Below are positions 35,117-42,530 of a stretch of DNA of 64,000 bases, piece after piece. Numbering within the stretch: position 1 is the first letter of the stretch; each line of letters starts with the position of its first letter. The position numbers and the translations under genes were made by a program. The stretch covers positions 1 through 64,000 of the forward strand of contig CAKOTF010000006.1 of assembly GCA_934120045.1 (NCBI GenBank), read 5' to 3'. Below the pieces are notes generated by a model. The model was given only the letters and a program-made list of their open reading frames with translations. It made no database searches and was not told where the DNA came from. Source of the DNA: an uncultured Clostridia bacterium (lineage in GTDB: Bacteria; Bacillota; Clostridia; TANB77; CAG-508).

Positions 35117-36004
35117 TTAGGTATTTTCGTAATTCATTTCTAAGACTTTTTTTAGTGCATATGCAACTCCATCTTCCTCATTTGTCAATGTTATCATATC
35201 TGCAGATTGTTTTACATATGGTGCACTTTCTCCCATAGCAATTCCTAATCCTGCATTTTTTATCATTTTCAAATCATTTGCATTATCTCCAATTGTTATT
35301 ACTTCTTCTTTAGATATATTCATCAATTCAATTAATTTTTCTAATGCGTTCCATTTATCTACATCTTTAGCAGACACTTCTGTATAAAAATACTCTAATG
35401 CAATTTCTTCAGTTCCTTGTTTTATTATTTTTCTAGACATATGTGAGACTTCTAGAACCTCTATTTCAGAAAGCTCTTTTAATTTTCTTACAATAGAATT
35501 AAAAACTGATTTATGTTCATCACATATCATAATTTTTAATATTTTTTCATCTTTATCATTAATATAATTATAAACATCTTCAACTATATTTATATGTGTT
35601 CTATTTTCATCTGGTTTTGTCAAATTATCTTTATAATAATATAATGTATTATAATTTAGATTTTTAGCTATAATTCCATTTTCTGTATATACATTATAAT
35701 AGATACTATTTTCTTCACAAATTTTTATTATTTTTAATGCTTTTTGTTTATCCAAAAGATTTTCGTATAAAATTTTATTATTTGTTATATCATATGTAAT
35801 AGCTCCATTTCCAGAAATAAAATATTTATTACTATTTATTTCTTTTGAAAATCTTTTTACAGATGTGATTGCCCTTCCAGATGCAATTATTATTTCAATA
35901 CCATTATTTTGGGCACATTTTATTACTTCTTTTGTTTTTTTGGTAATAATACCATATTGATTAAGCATAGTTCCATCAAGGTCTATTGCTACTAATTTAT
36001 ACAT
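35117..36004 (-). CDS. Cof-type HAD-IIB family phosphatase
   Basis: The 295-residue haloacid dehalogenase-type hydrolase has motif I DLDGTML (residues 8-14), a motif II Ser/Thr in IIASGRA, and motif IV GDNANDLKMI with the following GLGIAMGES. The C2 cap typical of Cof/YidA proteins lies between. Such enzymes dephosphorylate sugar phosphates, nucleotides or cofactors; the substrate cannot be predicted. It stands alone between the Tad-like operon and the divergent SASP gene. Confidence 0.9.
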   Translation of the reverse strand: MYKLVAIDLDGTMLNQYGIITKKTKEVIKCAQNNGIEIIIASGRAITSVKRFSKEINSNKYFISGNGAITYDITNNKILYENLLDKQKALKIIKICEENSIYYNVYTENGIIAKNLNYNTLYYYKDNLTKPDENRTHINIVEDVYNYINDKDEKILKIMICDEHKSVFNSIVRKLKELSEIEVLEVSHMSRKIIKQGTEEIALEYFYTEVSAKDVDKWNALEKLIELMNISKEEVITIGDNANDLKMIKNAGLGIAMGESAPYVKQSADMITLTNEEDGVAYALKKVLEMNYENT

Positions 36005-36263
36005 TTTTCTCTCCTATCTCTAATCTTTTGATATTTTTTCACACAACATATTTTAAACAATTTATATTTTTTTTTCAATAGATTTTTTGAATTTAATTTT
36101 TTTTCCAAAAATTACTTGTTTATTTTCTTTTATTTTGCACATTCTATTCTTAGAAAAGGTTTTTACTTTTTCAAAAAAATTAAAACAGATTTTTAACTTA
36201 ATATAAGTTCAATCAATATTTATATAAGATTAAAAGAAGTTATATATAACGGAGGTGAATACA

Positions 36264-36464
36264 ATGGCAAGTTCAAACAGCAATAAAAAATTAGTTCCAG
36301 AAGCAATGAATGCTTTAGACAAATTCAAGTATGAAGTAGCTTCTGAAATCGGTATTACGCTTAAAGATGGTTACAATGGTGATATATCAGCAAAAGATGC
36401 TGGTAAAATAGGTGGAAACATGGTTAGAAAAATGATTCAACAAGTTGAAAATAACATGAAATAG
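36264..36464 (+). CDS. Alpha/beta-type small acid-soluble spore protein
   Basis: The 66-residue protein matches alpha/beta-type SASPs. These saturate forespore DNA and protect it from UV, heat and chemicals. It shows the two conserved blocks: KYEVASEIGI, with the GPR protease site within it, and GYNGDISAKDAGKIGGNMV. The ATG at 36264 follows GGAGGTG by 6 bases; an in-frame GTG three codons upstream overlaps that site and is unlikely. Sigma-G control is expected from family knowledge, though I could not find a clear sigma-G promoter. It ends at the terminator 36577-36607. Confidence 0.95.
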   Translation: MASSNSNKKLVPEAMNALDKFKYEVASEIGITLKDGYNGDISAKDAGKIGGNMVRKMIQQVENNMK

Positions 36465-36576
36465 TTTTTTTCTAATTTATGTATTATAGATAAATATTTA
36501 TTATATTAGTTTTAAATATTTAGTTGGCAGAAGTATTATTCTTGGTTTTAGATATGTTTTAAGTTTAAGCATACAT

Positions 36577-36607
36577 AAAGGCAGGAGTTGTGCTCCTGCC
36601 TTTATTT
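36577..36607 (+). terminator. Intrinsic terminator after the SASP gene
   Basis: AAAGGCAGGAG and CTCCTGCCTTT form an 11-bp stem with a 5-base loop followed by TATTTTAT. It overlaps the stop codon of the convergent cpsB gene and may also end that transcript. Confidence 0.85.
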
Positions 36608-37315
36608 TATAATTTCTTCATTATTTAATACTTTTTGAGGATTTGTTTCTGTAAATTCTTCAAATTCTTCATCAGAAATTATTTTTTTTAATTTTTTTAC
36701 TATTTTAGGTATTTTATTATAAACTTGTTCAGGTCTATGAACATCTGAACCAAAAAAGCTTATCAAATTATTTCTCAATAATATTTTTAATGTTCTTTTA
36801 GCTTTTAATCCATACATTCCTATTATGCTTCCATAATTAGCTTGGAAAAGTGCTCCCATATCTTCAAGTTCAAATAAATATTCTGGATTTTCTTGAATAA
36901 ATGGATATCTTTCTGGATGTGCAATTATTGGTATATATCCATTTTCCACTAATCTATAAATCACTTCTTTATCATTCATTGGTTTAGTAGTAATTAATGG
37001 AAACTCAAATAAAACATATCTTGTATTATTTATTGATGATGCTTTTCCATTTTTCAACAATTCAATTATATTATTAGTTATATAAATCTCATTTCCCAAA
37101 TATAATTCAATGTCTTGAACTTCACCTTGCAATTGTTTTATTAATTGTTTTCTTTTTTCAACATCACATTCATAATAATTTTCCATATAATGTGATGTTG
37201 AAATTATTTTTGTGAATCCAACTTCTTTTGCTTCATTTATCATCGAAATTGATTGTTCTAAATTTCTTGAACCATCATCAATCTCTGGTAATATATGTGA
37301 ATGAAAATCTATCAT
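36602..37315 (-). CDS. cpsB: CpsB/YwqE-type tyrosine-protein phosphatase (PHP family)
   Basis: This Mn-dependent PHP-family phosphatase counteracts the BY-kinase CpsD in exopolysaccharide regulation. The 237 residues show DFHSHILPEIDDGS at the N-terminus, HPERYPF in the middle and GSDVHRP towards the C-terminus, with metal-binding His and Asp residues. It is 27 bp after cpsD and last in the sortase-wzz-cpsD-cpsB unit. It is separate from the biosynthetic operon by about 9 kb. Confidence 0.92.
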   Translation of the reverse strand: MIDFHSHILPEIDDGSRNLEQSISMINEAKEVGFTKIISTSHYMENYYECDVEKRKQLIKQLQGEVQDIELYLGNEIYITNNIIELLKNGKASSINNTRYVLFEFPLITTKPMNDKEVIYRLVENGYIPIIAHPERYPFIQENPEYLFELEDMGALFQANYGSIIGMYGLKAKRTLKILLRNNLISFFGSDVHRPEQVYNKIPKIVKKLKKIISDEEFEEFTETNPQKVLNNEEIIK

Positions 37316-37342
37316 AAATATCTTCCTTTTCTATTAAGCATT

Positions 37343-38317
37343 TTATTCTTTTTCTTCATTTATAATTTTACGCCAATCATCTTTTTCATTATTTTTTAAA
37401 GCTTTTGGAATCTGTGAATTTTCCTCTTTATTAAAAACACCATTATCTGAAATATTTCCATTATTCCTATTAGGTAGATTTCTATTTACATTATTATTTC
37501 TTACATTTCTAACATTTTGTTCGCTATGATTACCATATCTTTTGGAATTTTGAGATAATGCATTTTGTGTTCTTTGTTGTAATTTTCTTCTTTCTGCATC
37601 ATAATCTGGTTGGCTTTTTGTAGTTGTTACATTTGAAGAATAATAATATGTTTGATTATATTTTTTAGCACTTACTGGTATTTTATTATAAACTACTCCA
37701 ACAACATTTCCACCAACATTTTTTATATCTTTAATAACTCTTTCTAAATCATCTTTTCTTGTTTGATTATGAGCTGATACTATTATTGTAGAATCAACAA
37801 TTCTTGATAATATAACAGAATCTGTTACAAGTTTAGATGGTGTACCATCAACTATAACCAAATCAACTTGATTTTTTAATTGTTCTAATAAGTTTCGCAT
37901 TTGACGTCTTACAAGTAATTCAGATGGATTTGGTGGAATATTTCCAGATGGCAATAAATATAAATTATTTACATCTGTTTTTTTTAAATATTTATCTATA
38001 TTTACAGATTCTTGATTTTCATAATATCCTGACAAATAATTTGATAGTCCTGGTCTTGGTTCAACTCCAAATATTGAATATAATCTTCCTTTTCTCATAT
38101 CTGCATCTATTAATACTACTCTTTTTCCTGCTTGAGCAAATGTTACTGCTAAATTTGAAGCTACCCAGCTTTTGCCTTCTCCAGGCATTGTGGAAGTAAC
38201 TAATAAGCTTCTTAGTTTTCTATTAGAACTCATAAATTGTATATTTGTTCTTAATGTTCTAAATGTTTCAGAAACAGGTGATTTGGGATCTAGATGTGTA
38301 ACTAATTCTTTTTTCAT
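37343..38317 (-). CDS. cpsD: CpsD/CapB-type BY-kinase
   Basis: This autophosphorylating bacterial tyrosine kinase modulates polysaccharide chain length together with Wzz. The 324 residues carry Walker A (MPGEGKSW), A' (VVLIDADMRKG) and Walker B (VDLVIVDGTPS). The tyrosine cluster NQTYYYSSN stands at about residue 225. An unusual Asn/Arg-rich tail of about 80 residues follows and probably is disordered. The start overlaps the wzz stop by one base (TAATG), so the transmembrane activator and the kinase are translationally coupled. Confidence 0.93.
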   Translation of the reverse strand: MKKELVTHLDPKSPVSETFRTLRTNIQFMSSNRKLRSLLVTSTMPGEGKSWVASNLAVTFAQAGKRVVLIDADMRKGRLYSIFGVEPRPGLSNYLSGYYENQESVNIDKYLKKTDVNNLYLLPSGNIPPNPSELLVRRQMRNLLEQLKNQVDLVIVDGTPSKLVTDSVILSRIVDSTIIVSAHNQTRKDDLERVIKDIKNVGGNVVGVVYNKIPVSAKKYNQTYYYSSNVTTTKSQPDYDAERRKLQQRTQNALSQNSKRYGNHSEQNVRNVRNNNVNRNLPNRNNGNISDNGVFNKEENSQIPKALKNNEKDDWRKIINEEKE

Positions 38318-39027
38318 TATCTTTTTCCTCCTCTTTTTCCCTTATTTTCATTTATACCATATATTGGAATGCTTGCCAAAACTGTAACTCCTGAATTTTT
38401 TTCAATATCTTGAACTGATTTTATTGTTGTATCTAACATATTAGCAATTAATACATATCCAAATGCAACAACTACACCAATAACAGCAAATATTAGTATA
38501 TCTTTTTTATGGTTAATATTATATGGTTCGTTTTCAACTTCTGCTTCATCGTAAACATATAAGTTTTCAATTTTATAATATTGTTTTACATTTTCAATAA
38601 ATACTTTTGCTGTTTCATTAGCAATTTTTTGAGCTGTTACTGGATCATCATATTTTACTACAATATCTATCATATCAGCATTGTCTCTTGCCTGTATACT
38701 AATAGCTTTTCTTACTTCATCTTCTTGAAGGTCCATTCCTAGATTTTTTATTACTTCTCTAGGTATTTTATTTCCCTTAACCATATCACTATATGTAGAA
38801 ACAAGTTTTGAATTTATATTAAGGTCATTTATTGTTATTCCATTTGTACTAGATTGGCTTGATGAGTTTGTAGCTAATAATAAACTTGTTTTAGATTGAT
38901 ATTTTGGTTTTACAAAGCCAACAGTATAAATTACTCCAATAACAATAAAAATTGCTGTTACTAGTATAATTTGTATTCTTTTTTCCCAGAATATTTGAAT
39001 TAATTCTTTTAAATCTAATTCTTCCAT
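38317..39027 (-). CDS. Wzz/CpsC-type polysaccharide co-polymerase
   Basis: This is the membrane adaptor of the BY-kinase and chain-length regulator. The 236 residues have two membrane helices (about 19-38 and 177-197) around an extracellular domain that starts YTVGFVKPKYQSKTSLLL, typical of the Wzz family. The short basic cytoplasmic tail (KGKRGGKR) would contact CpsD. It lies 12 bp after the unknown membrane gene and overlaps cpsD by one base. Confidence 0.92.
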   Translation of the reverse strand: MEELDLKELIQIFWEKRIQIILVTAIFIVIGVIYTVGFVKPKYQSKTSLLLATNSSSQSSTNGITINDLNINSKLVSTYSDMVKGNKIPREVIKNLGMDLQEDEVRKAISIQARDNADMIDIVVKYDDPVTAQKIANETAKVFIENVKQYYKIENLYVYDEAEVENEPYNINHKKDILIFAVIGVVVAFGYVLIANMLDTTIKSVQDIEKNSGVTVLASIPIYGINENKGKRGGKR

Positions 39028-39039
39028 CTTCTTCCCTCT

Positions 39040-39879
39040 CTATTCTCTAACTCTTTTTTTTAGTGATCTATGATATACAATAATTTCATATATAACTGTA
39101 AATATTATTGAAATAAATAACATTACAATTCCAAGTATATTTATTTGATTTAATATGTTTTTTATTATTGCTACTATTGTTTTTGAAAAAGCATCATTAA
39201 ATGCTTTTATATTTGATATATCCACTTTTGTTTTTATTATAATAATAAAGACAAATTGTAATAATGATGTTGCAAATGTTGTTTCTGCAAAATTAGCTAA
39301 TATTTTTGATATATTTTTTATATTTAAAACAGCTAACAAAACAATGTCAATAATTGATATAATAATAACAATTTTATTTACTTTTTCTAAACCACCTAAA
39401 ATTTTCTCATATAAATTATTTATTGTTTTGTCATATTTTGTATTTATAATTGAATCTCTATATGATTCACATATATGATTAACAAATTCATCTATAGCAT
39501 TACTATTTTTGCTTGTCCTAACATTTTGTTTATCTATATTTGAATTTAATTTTTCAGCAATCTCTGTTGTATCTATTTCCTCATTTGTTCCATCATATAT
39601 ATTTGATATTATTATATTAATATCTTTTTTTACTTTATCCTCTGTGCAAATATTTTCAAGTACTTCTTCATCTAAACCTGATTGACTTATATAATTTTCA
39701 AAATTTGATTCTACAATTTTATATGTTTCTGAATAAAAGTTAGTTTCATCTAATTTTTGAAGTATATATGTTTTGTTCAACATTGTTGATGTTACTACGT
39801 TTTTTATACCAACAAATAATAAACATACTGTAAGTATTACCATTATAATGAATTTTAGAATATTTATTATAATTTTCAT
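39040..39879 (-). CDS. Unknown multi-pass membrane protein
   Basis: The 279-residue protein has an N-terminal membrane helix (about 5-26) and an extracytoplasmic helical domain (about 30-165, DEEVLENICTEDK). About four membrane helices follow, then a basic C-terminus (HRSLKKRVRE). No family recognised. It lies between sortase and wzz in one transcript, so a role in surface assembly is possible but undemonstrated. Confidence 0.65.
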   Translation of the reverse strand: MKIIINILKFIIMVILTVCLLFVGIKNVVTSTMLNKTYILQKLDETNFYSETYKIVESNFENYISQSGLDEEVLENICTEDKVKKDINIIISNIYDGTNEEIDTTEIAEKLNSNIDKQNVRTSKNSNAIDEFVNHICESYRDSIINTKYDKTINNLYEKILGGLEKVNKIVIIISIIDIVLLAVLNIKNISKILANFAETTFATSLLQFVFIIIIKTKVDISNIKAFNDAFSKTIVAIIKNILNQINILGIVMLFISIIFTVIYEIIVYHRSLKKRVRE

Positions 39880-39915
39880 TTTTTAGTTTATTCCTTTCTT
39901 AAATCATAAATCTAG

Positions 39916-39967
39916 GTTGGAAAAAAATTAAATCTTAGCATGGCCAAAATTATAATTATTTTTCAAC
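39916..39967. repeat. Shortened copy of the palindromic element
   Basis: GTTGGAAAAAAATTAAAT and ATAATTATTTTTCAAC form the same inverted outer arms as the element at 4061-4183. The inner stem and centre are missing, leaving a 52-bp hairpin. It lies between the sortase stop (39978) and the next gene, again immediately behind a minus-strand stop codon. Confidence 0.6.
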
Positions 39968-39977
39968 CTTATCTCTA

Positions 39978-40607
39978 TTATTTTTCTAGTTTAGCATATA
40001 CTACATATCTTTGTGTTGCATATCCTATATTGTTAAATGGATAACATGTATATACCATTAATATTTCTTCATCTCTTTGAATTGGTACTTTATCAGTATC
40101 TGTTTCATTTATTAATTGCATATCATAAATTTTGTAATTATATTCTCCATATGTTGTTGTTACTTTTATTTCATCACCAATTTGCAATTCTGAAAATCTT
40201 CTAAATACTTTTTTTGAGTTATGTCCCATGTATAAGATTGATCCACCTTCTCCTGGAAAATAACTTCCACTTGAATGTCCTACTCCTTTTTTCAAAATAT
40301 CTAATGTATCTCCAAAATATACTGGCAAATTAGCTCCTATTCTTGGTATTTCTATTGTTGCATATTGTGTTCCATATTCAGGATAGTTTTCTAATGAGTT
40401 TTTTTCTTCACTTATTGTTGTTTTTTGCTCTTGATTTGTTTTTTCATTTGTTGTTATTGCTACTTTGTTTGCTAACATTAATGCTGTATCTATTTTTTCT
40501 CCCCACATTAGTTTGATTCCTAATATTATACAACACATAATTAATATTGATATTATTAAAATTTGTATTGTTGTTTTACATATTTCTTTTATTTCTGTAT
40601 TAGGCAT
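39978..40607 (-). CDS. Sortase, class D-like
   Basis: This membrane-anchored cysteine transpeptidase attaches LPXTG-type proteins to the cell wall. The 209 residues have an N-terminal helix (about 13-33), catalytic His in YMGHNSKKVF (about 126), Cys in MVYTCYPF (about 187) and Arg in TQRYVV (about 198). The TCYPF..G.A..RY pattern is like class D. Two candidate substrates are encoded just upstream, ending in LAYTG and LPKTG sorting signals. It has its own extended -10 promoter (40641-40669). Confidence 0.9.
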   Translation of the reverse strand: MPNTEIKEICKTTIQILIISILIMCCIILGIKLMWGEKIDTALMLANKVAITTNEKTNQEQKTTISEEKNSLENYPEYGTQYATIEIPRIGANLPVYFGDTLDILKKGVGHSSGSYFPGEGGSILYMGHNSKKVFRRFSELQIGDEIKVTTTYGEYNYKIYDMQLINETDTDKVPIQRDEEILMVYTCYPFNNIGYATQRYVVYAKLEK

Positions 40608-40640
40608 TATAATATTCTCCTTTGAATTTATTCATTCAAA

Positions 40641-40669
40641 ATTATAACATTTTCTGTTTTTTTATGCAA
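40641..40669 (-). promoter_or_regulatory. Sigma-A promoter of the sortase-wzz-cpsDB unit
   Basis: On the minus strand, TTGCAT, a 17-bp spacer and TATAAT, with ATGT directly before the -10 (extended -10). It lies 34 bp before the sortase ATG. Confidence 0.8.
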
Positions 40670-40707
40670 GTTTTTATTTGTATAAAATAAAAGTTTTTAT
40701 TATATAT

Positions 40708-40739
40708 AAAAAGACCTTCTGTTTTTAGAAGATCTTTTT
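40708..40739 (-). terminator. Intrinsic terminator of the LAYTG protein gene
   Basis: On the minus strand, AAAAAGATCTTCT and AGAAGGTCTTTTT form a stem followed by A/T-rich sequence, 13 bp after the stop at 40752. Confidence 0.75.
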
Positions 40740-40751
40740 AATTTTATTTAA

Positions 40752-41273
40752 TTAAGCATTTACAAGTTTTTTTCTTGCTACAACTACTGCTACTGCAACT
40801 ATTGACATTACAGATGCAACTAATGCAACATTTATTGTATTTCCTGTATAAGCTAATTTTCCATTAGTATTTGAAACTGTTTCAACTAATTTTCCATCAG
40901 CATTATAAATTGCAACAGATTTTGTTTTGAAAACTAATTTTAAATCAACTTCTTTTGCTGCTTCTGTAGCTATTGATTTGATTTCATTTTTTTGAGCTTT
41001 TGTTAATTTATTGTAATCTGTTACACCAGCTTTGTCCATTACAGCTATTGCTTCATCAGCTTTTGCTAATAATTTATCTGCTTGAGCATCTGTTACAGGA
41101 TTTTCAGCTAAATATCTTTCGATTTTTACTTTGTCTGCTGATGTCATTCCGTATTTTGCTCCTTTTGAATATAATTCATTAGCCAATGTTGATGATGTTG
41201 CAGCATTTACTCCTGTTGCTAATGCCATCATAGCAATTATTACTAATAAGACAATTGTTAATGTTTTTTTCAT
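40752..41273 (-). CDS. Cell-wall-anchored surface protein (LAYTG sorting signal)
   Basis: The 173-residue protein has a signal peptide (residues 1-24, ending VNAA) and a helical, Lys/Ala/Asp-rich domain (about 26-110). A small strand-rich part (KSVAIYNADGKLVETV) follows. The C-terminal sorting signal is LAYTG, a hydrophobic helix and a basic tail (ARKKLVNA). It should be attached to the wall by the neighbouring sortase. The body matches no family I know. Both a promoter (41310-41338) and a terminator bound it, so it is a single-gene unit likely to be abundant. Confidence 0.75.
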   Translation of the reverse strand: MKKTLTIVLLVIIAMMALATGVNAATSSTLANELYSKGAKYGMTSADKVKIERYLAENPVTDAQADKLLAKADEAIAVMDKAGVTDYNKLTKAQKNEIKSIATEAAKEVDLKLVFKTKSVAIYNADGKLVETVSNTNGKLAYTGNTINVALVASVMSIVAVAVVVARKKLVNA

Positions 41274-41309
41274 TTTTTATTCTCCCTTTCTTTTTAAATT
41301 TACATTCTT

Positions 41310-41338
41310 ATTATAACATTATGTGTCTTTTTGTGCAA
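41310..41338 (-). promoter_or_regulatory. Sigma-A promoter of the LAYTG protein gene
   Basis: On the minus strand, TTGCAC, a 17-bp spacer and TATAAT with ATGT just before the -10, 36 bp upstream of the ATG. The same layout recurs at 40641 and 42228. Confidence 0.8.
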
Positions 41339-41361
41339 TACTTTTTTGTTATTTTTTATTT

Positions 41362-42189
41362 CTATTTTATTTCAATATTTCTATATCTTACCAAGCTTAA
41401 TATTCCTACTACTAATACAGCTAATATTATTAATGCAACTGTTGTTACTCCTGTTTTTGGTAGTGTTTGTTCTGATGATACTGTTGTATCTTTTGTAACA
41501 TTGTCAGTTTTTGTTGTTTGTGTTTTCGTTGCTTCTGTTTTCGTTGTTTCTGTTAAAATTTCTAACTCACCTTTTTTATCATCTTCTTTTGTACTTTCTG
41601 TTTTATTGCTTTGATCTTCTTTAGTTGACTCTGTTTTTGTTGTTTCTGTTTTGGCATCATTTGTATTTGATGTAATTGTTATATCTGTTTTTAATGTTGA
41701 TTTTTCAAAGTCTGTTTTTGAATCTGTAAATTCTTCTAATTTTAATTCTATACTTGTTGTTACATCTTTTACATTTTCTTTTAATTTAAATGTTATTTCA
41801 ACTGTATTTTCATTAGATTTTGGTGTTCTTGTAGCTTCAACTATAAGTCTTTTATTTTCTGGATTATATACTGCTGTATAACCTGATTCAGCTTTAATAT
41901 CATCTTGTGTTAATTCTTCAAAATATTCCTGGTTATATGTCATAATTCCTTGATATGAAATTAATTCACCTTCACCTAATCCTTTGATTTCTCCATATCC
42001 TATTTTTACTTTTACTTCTTTGTTTTTTTCGTCAAGTTTTATTTCACTTTTCATTTTTAATGTTGCACTTACATTTTCTGTTGTTGATTGTGTTTGTGTT
42101 TCTGAACTTTCTGCTTCATCTGCAAATACACAAATTCCAACATTTATTAACATCATTGCTATTAATAAGCTTGCTAATATTTTTTTCAT
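41362..42189 (-). CDS. Cohesin-like domain protein with LPKTG wall anchor
   Basis: The 275-residue protein has a signal peptide (about 1-23, CVFA). A cohesin-like beta-sandwich domain follows (about 40-175), with YQGIMTYNQEYFEEL and a GYTAVYNPENKRLIVE segment. Next comes a Lys/Glu/Thr-rich linker (about 175-240, repeats of ETTKTESTKED type). The sorting signal is LPKTG, a hydrophobic helix and basic residues. Cohesins bind dockerins with calcium-dependent high affinity. A dockerin-bearing surface protein is encoded about 7 kb away (48929-51787), so the two could pair on the cell wall; the pairing is inferred. The AGGAGG site is good. Confidence 0.75.
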   Translation of the reverse strand: MKKILASLLIAMMLINVGICVFADEAESSETQTQSTTENVSATLKMKSEIKLDEKNKEVKVKIGYGEIKGLGEGELISYQGIMTYNQEYFEELTQDDIKAESGYTAVYNPENKRLIVEATRTPKSNENTVEITFKLKENVKDVTTSIELKLEEFTDSKTDFEKSTLKTDITITSNTNDAKTETTKTESTKEDQSNKTESTKEDDKKGELEILTETTKTEATKTQTTKTDNVTKDTTVSSEQTLPKTGVTTVALIILAVLVVGILSLVRYRNIEIK

Positions 42190-42227
42190 TTTTTCTTTTG
42201 CCTCCTAAATTTTATTTTATCCATTAA

Positions 42228-42256
42228 ATTTTAACATTTTTTGACTTATTCGACAA
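42228..42256 (-). promoter_or_regulatory. Sigma-A promoter of the cohesin-like gene
   Basis: On the minus strand, TTGTCG, a 17-bp spacer and TAAAAT with ATGT before the -10. It stands 39 bp before the ATG at 42189 and about 60 bp after the reconstructed end of the KAP gene. Confidence 0.7.
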
Positions 42257-42317
42257 TATTTTTTTGTTTAAGTTTTTGTTACAATTTTATTACAAATGTA
42301 TTACAAAGCATATATTT

Positions 42318-42530
42318 TCAGACATTAAATTTCTGTGATTCATTATAATATATTGCATGTTCATCATTAGGAAGCCCTTTACTTTTTTCATATATCTCTA
42401 ATAATTGCTTTTCATCTTTTGTTAACTCTCTTGTTATACTTTTCAAAATATTATCTATTTCTTCTATACTTGAAAATTCTTCTATTGTTGATTTTCTTAT
42501 AACATATCCATATCCGCAAATTACTAATTG
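42318..42530 (-). pseudogene. Out-of-frame 3' tail of the KAP NTPase gene
   Basis: Read in the frame one base off that of the KAP ORF, the minus strand encodes about 70 further residues up to a TGA at 42318. They begin NQLVICGYGYVIRKS and end in an ordinary polar tail. Dropping one base from the T-run at 42532-42535 joins it to the ORF, giving about 862 residues. This stretch is the displaced true C-terminus. Confidence 0.75.
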
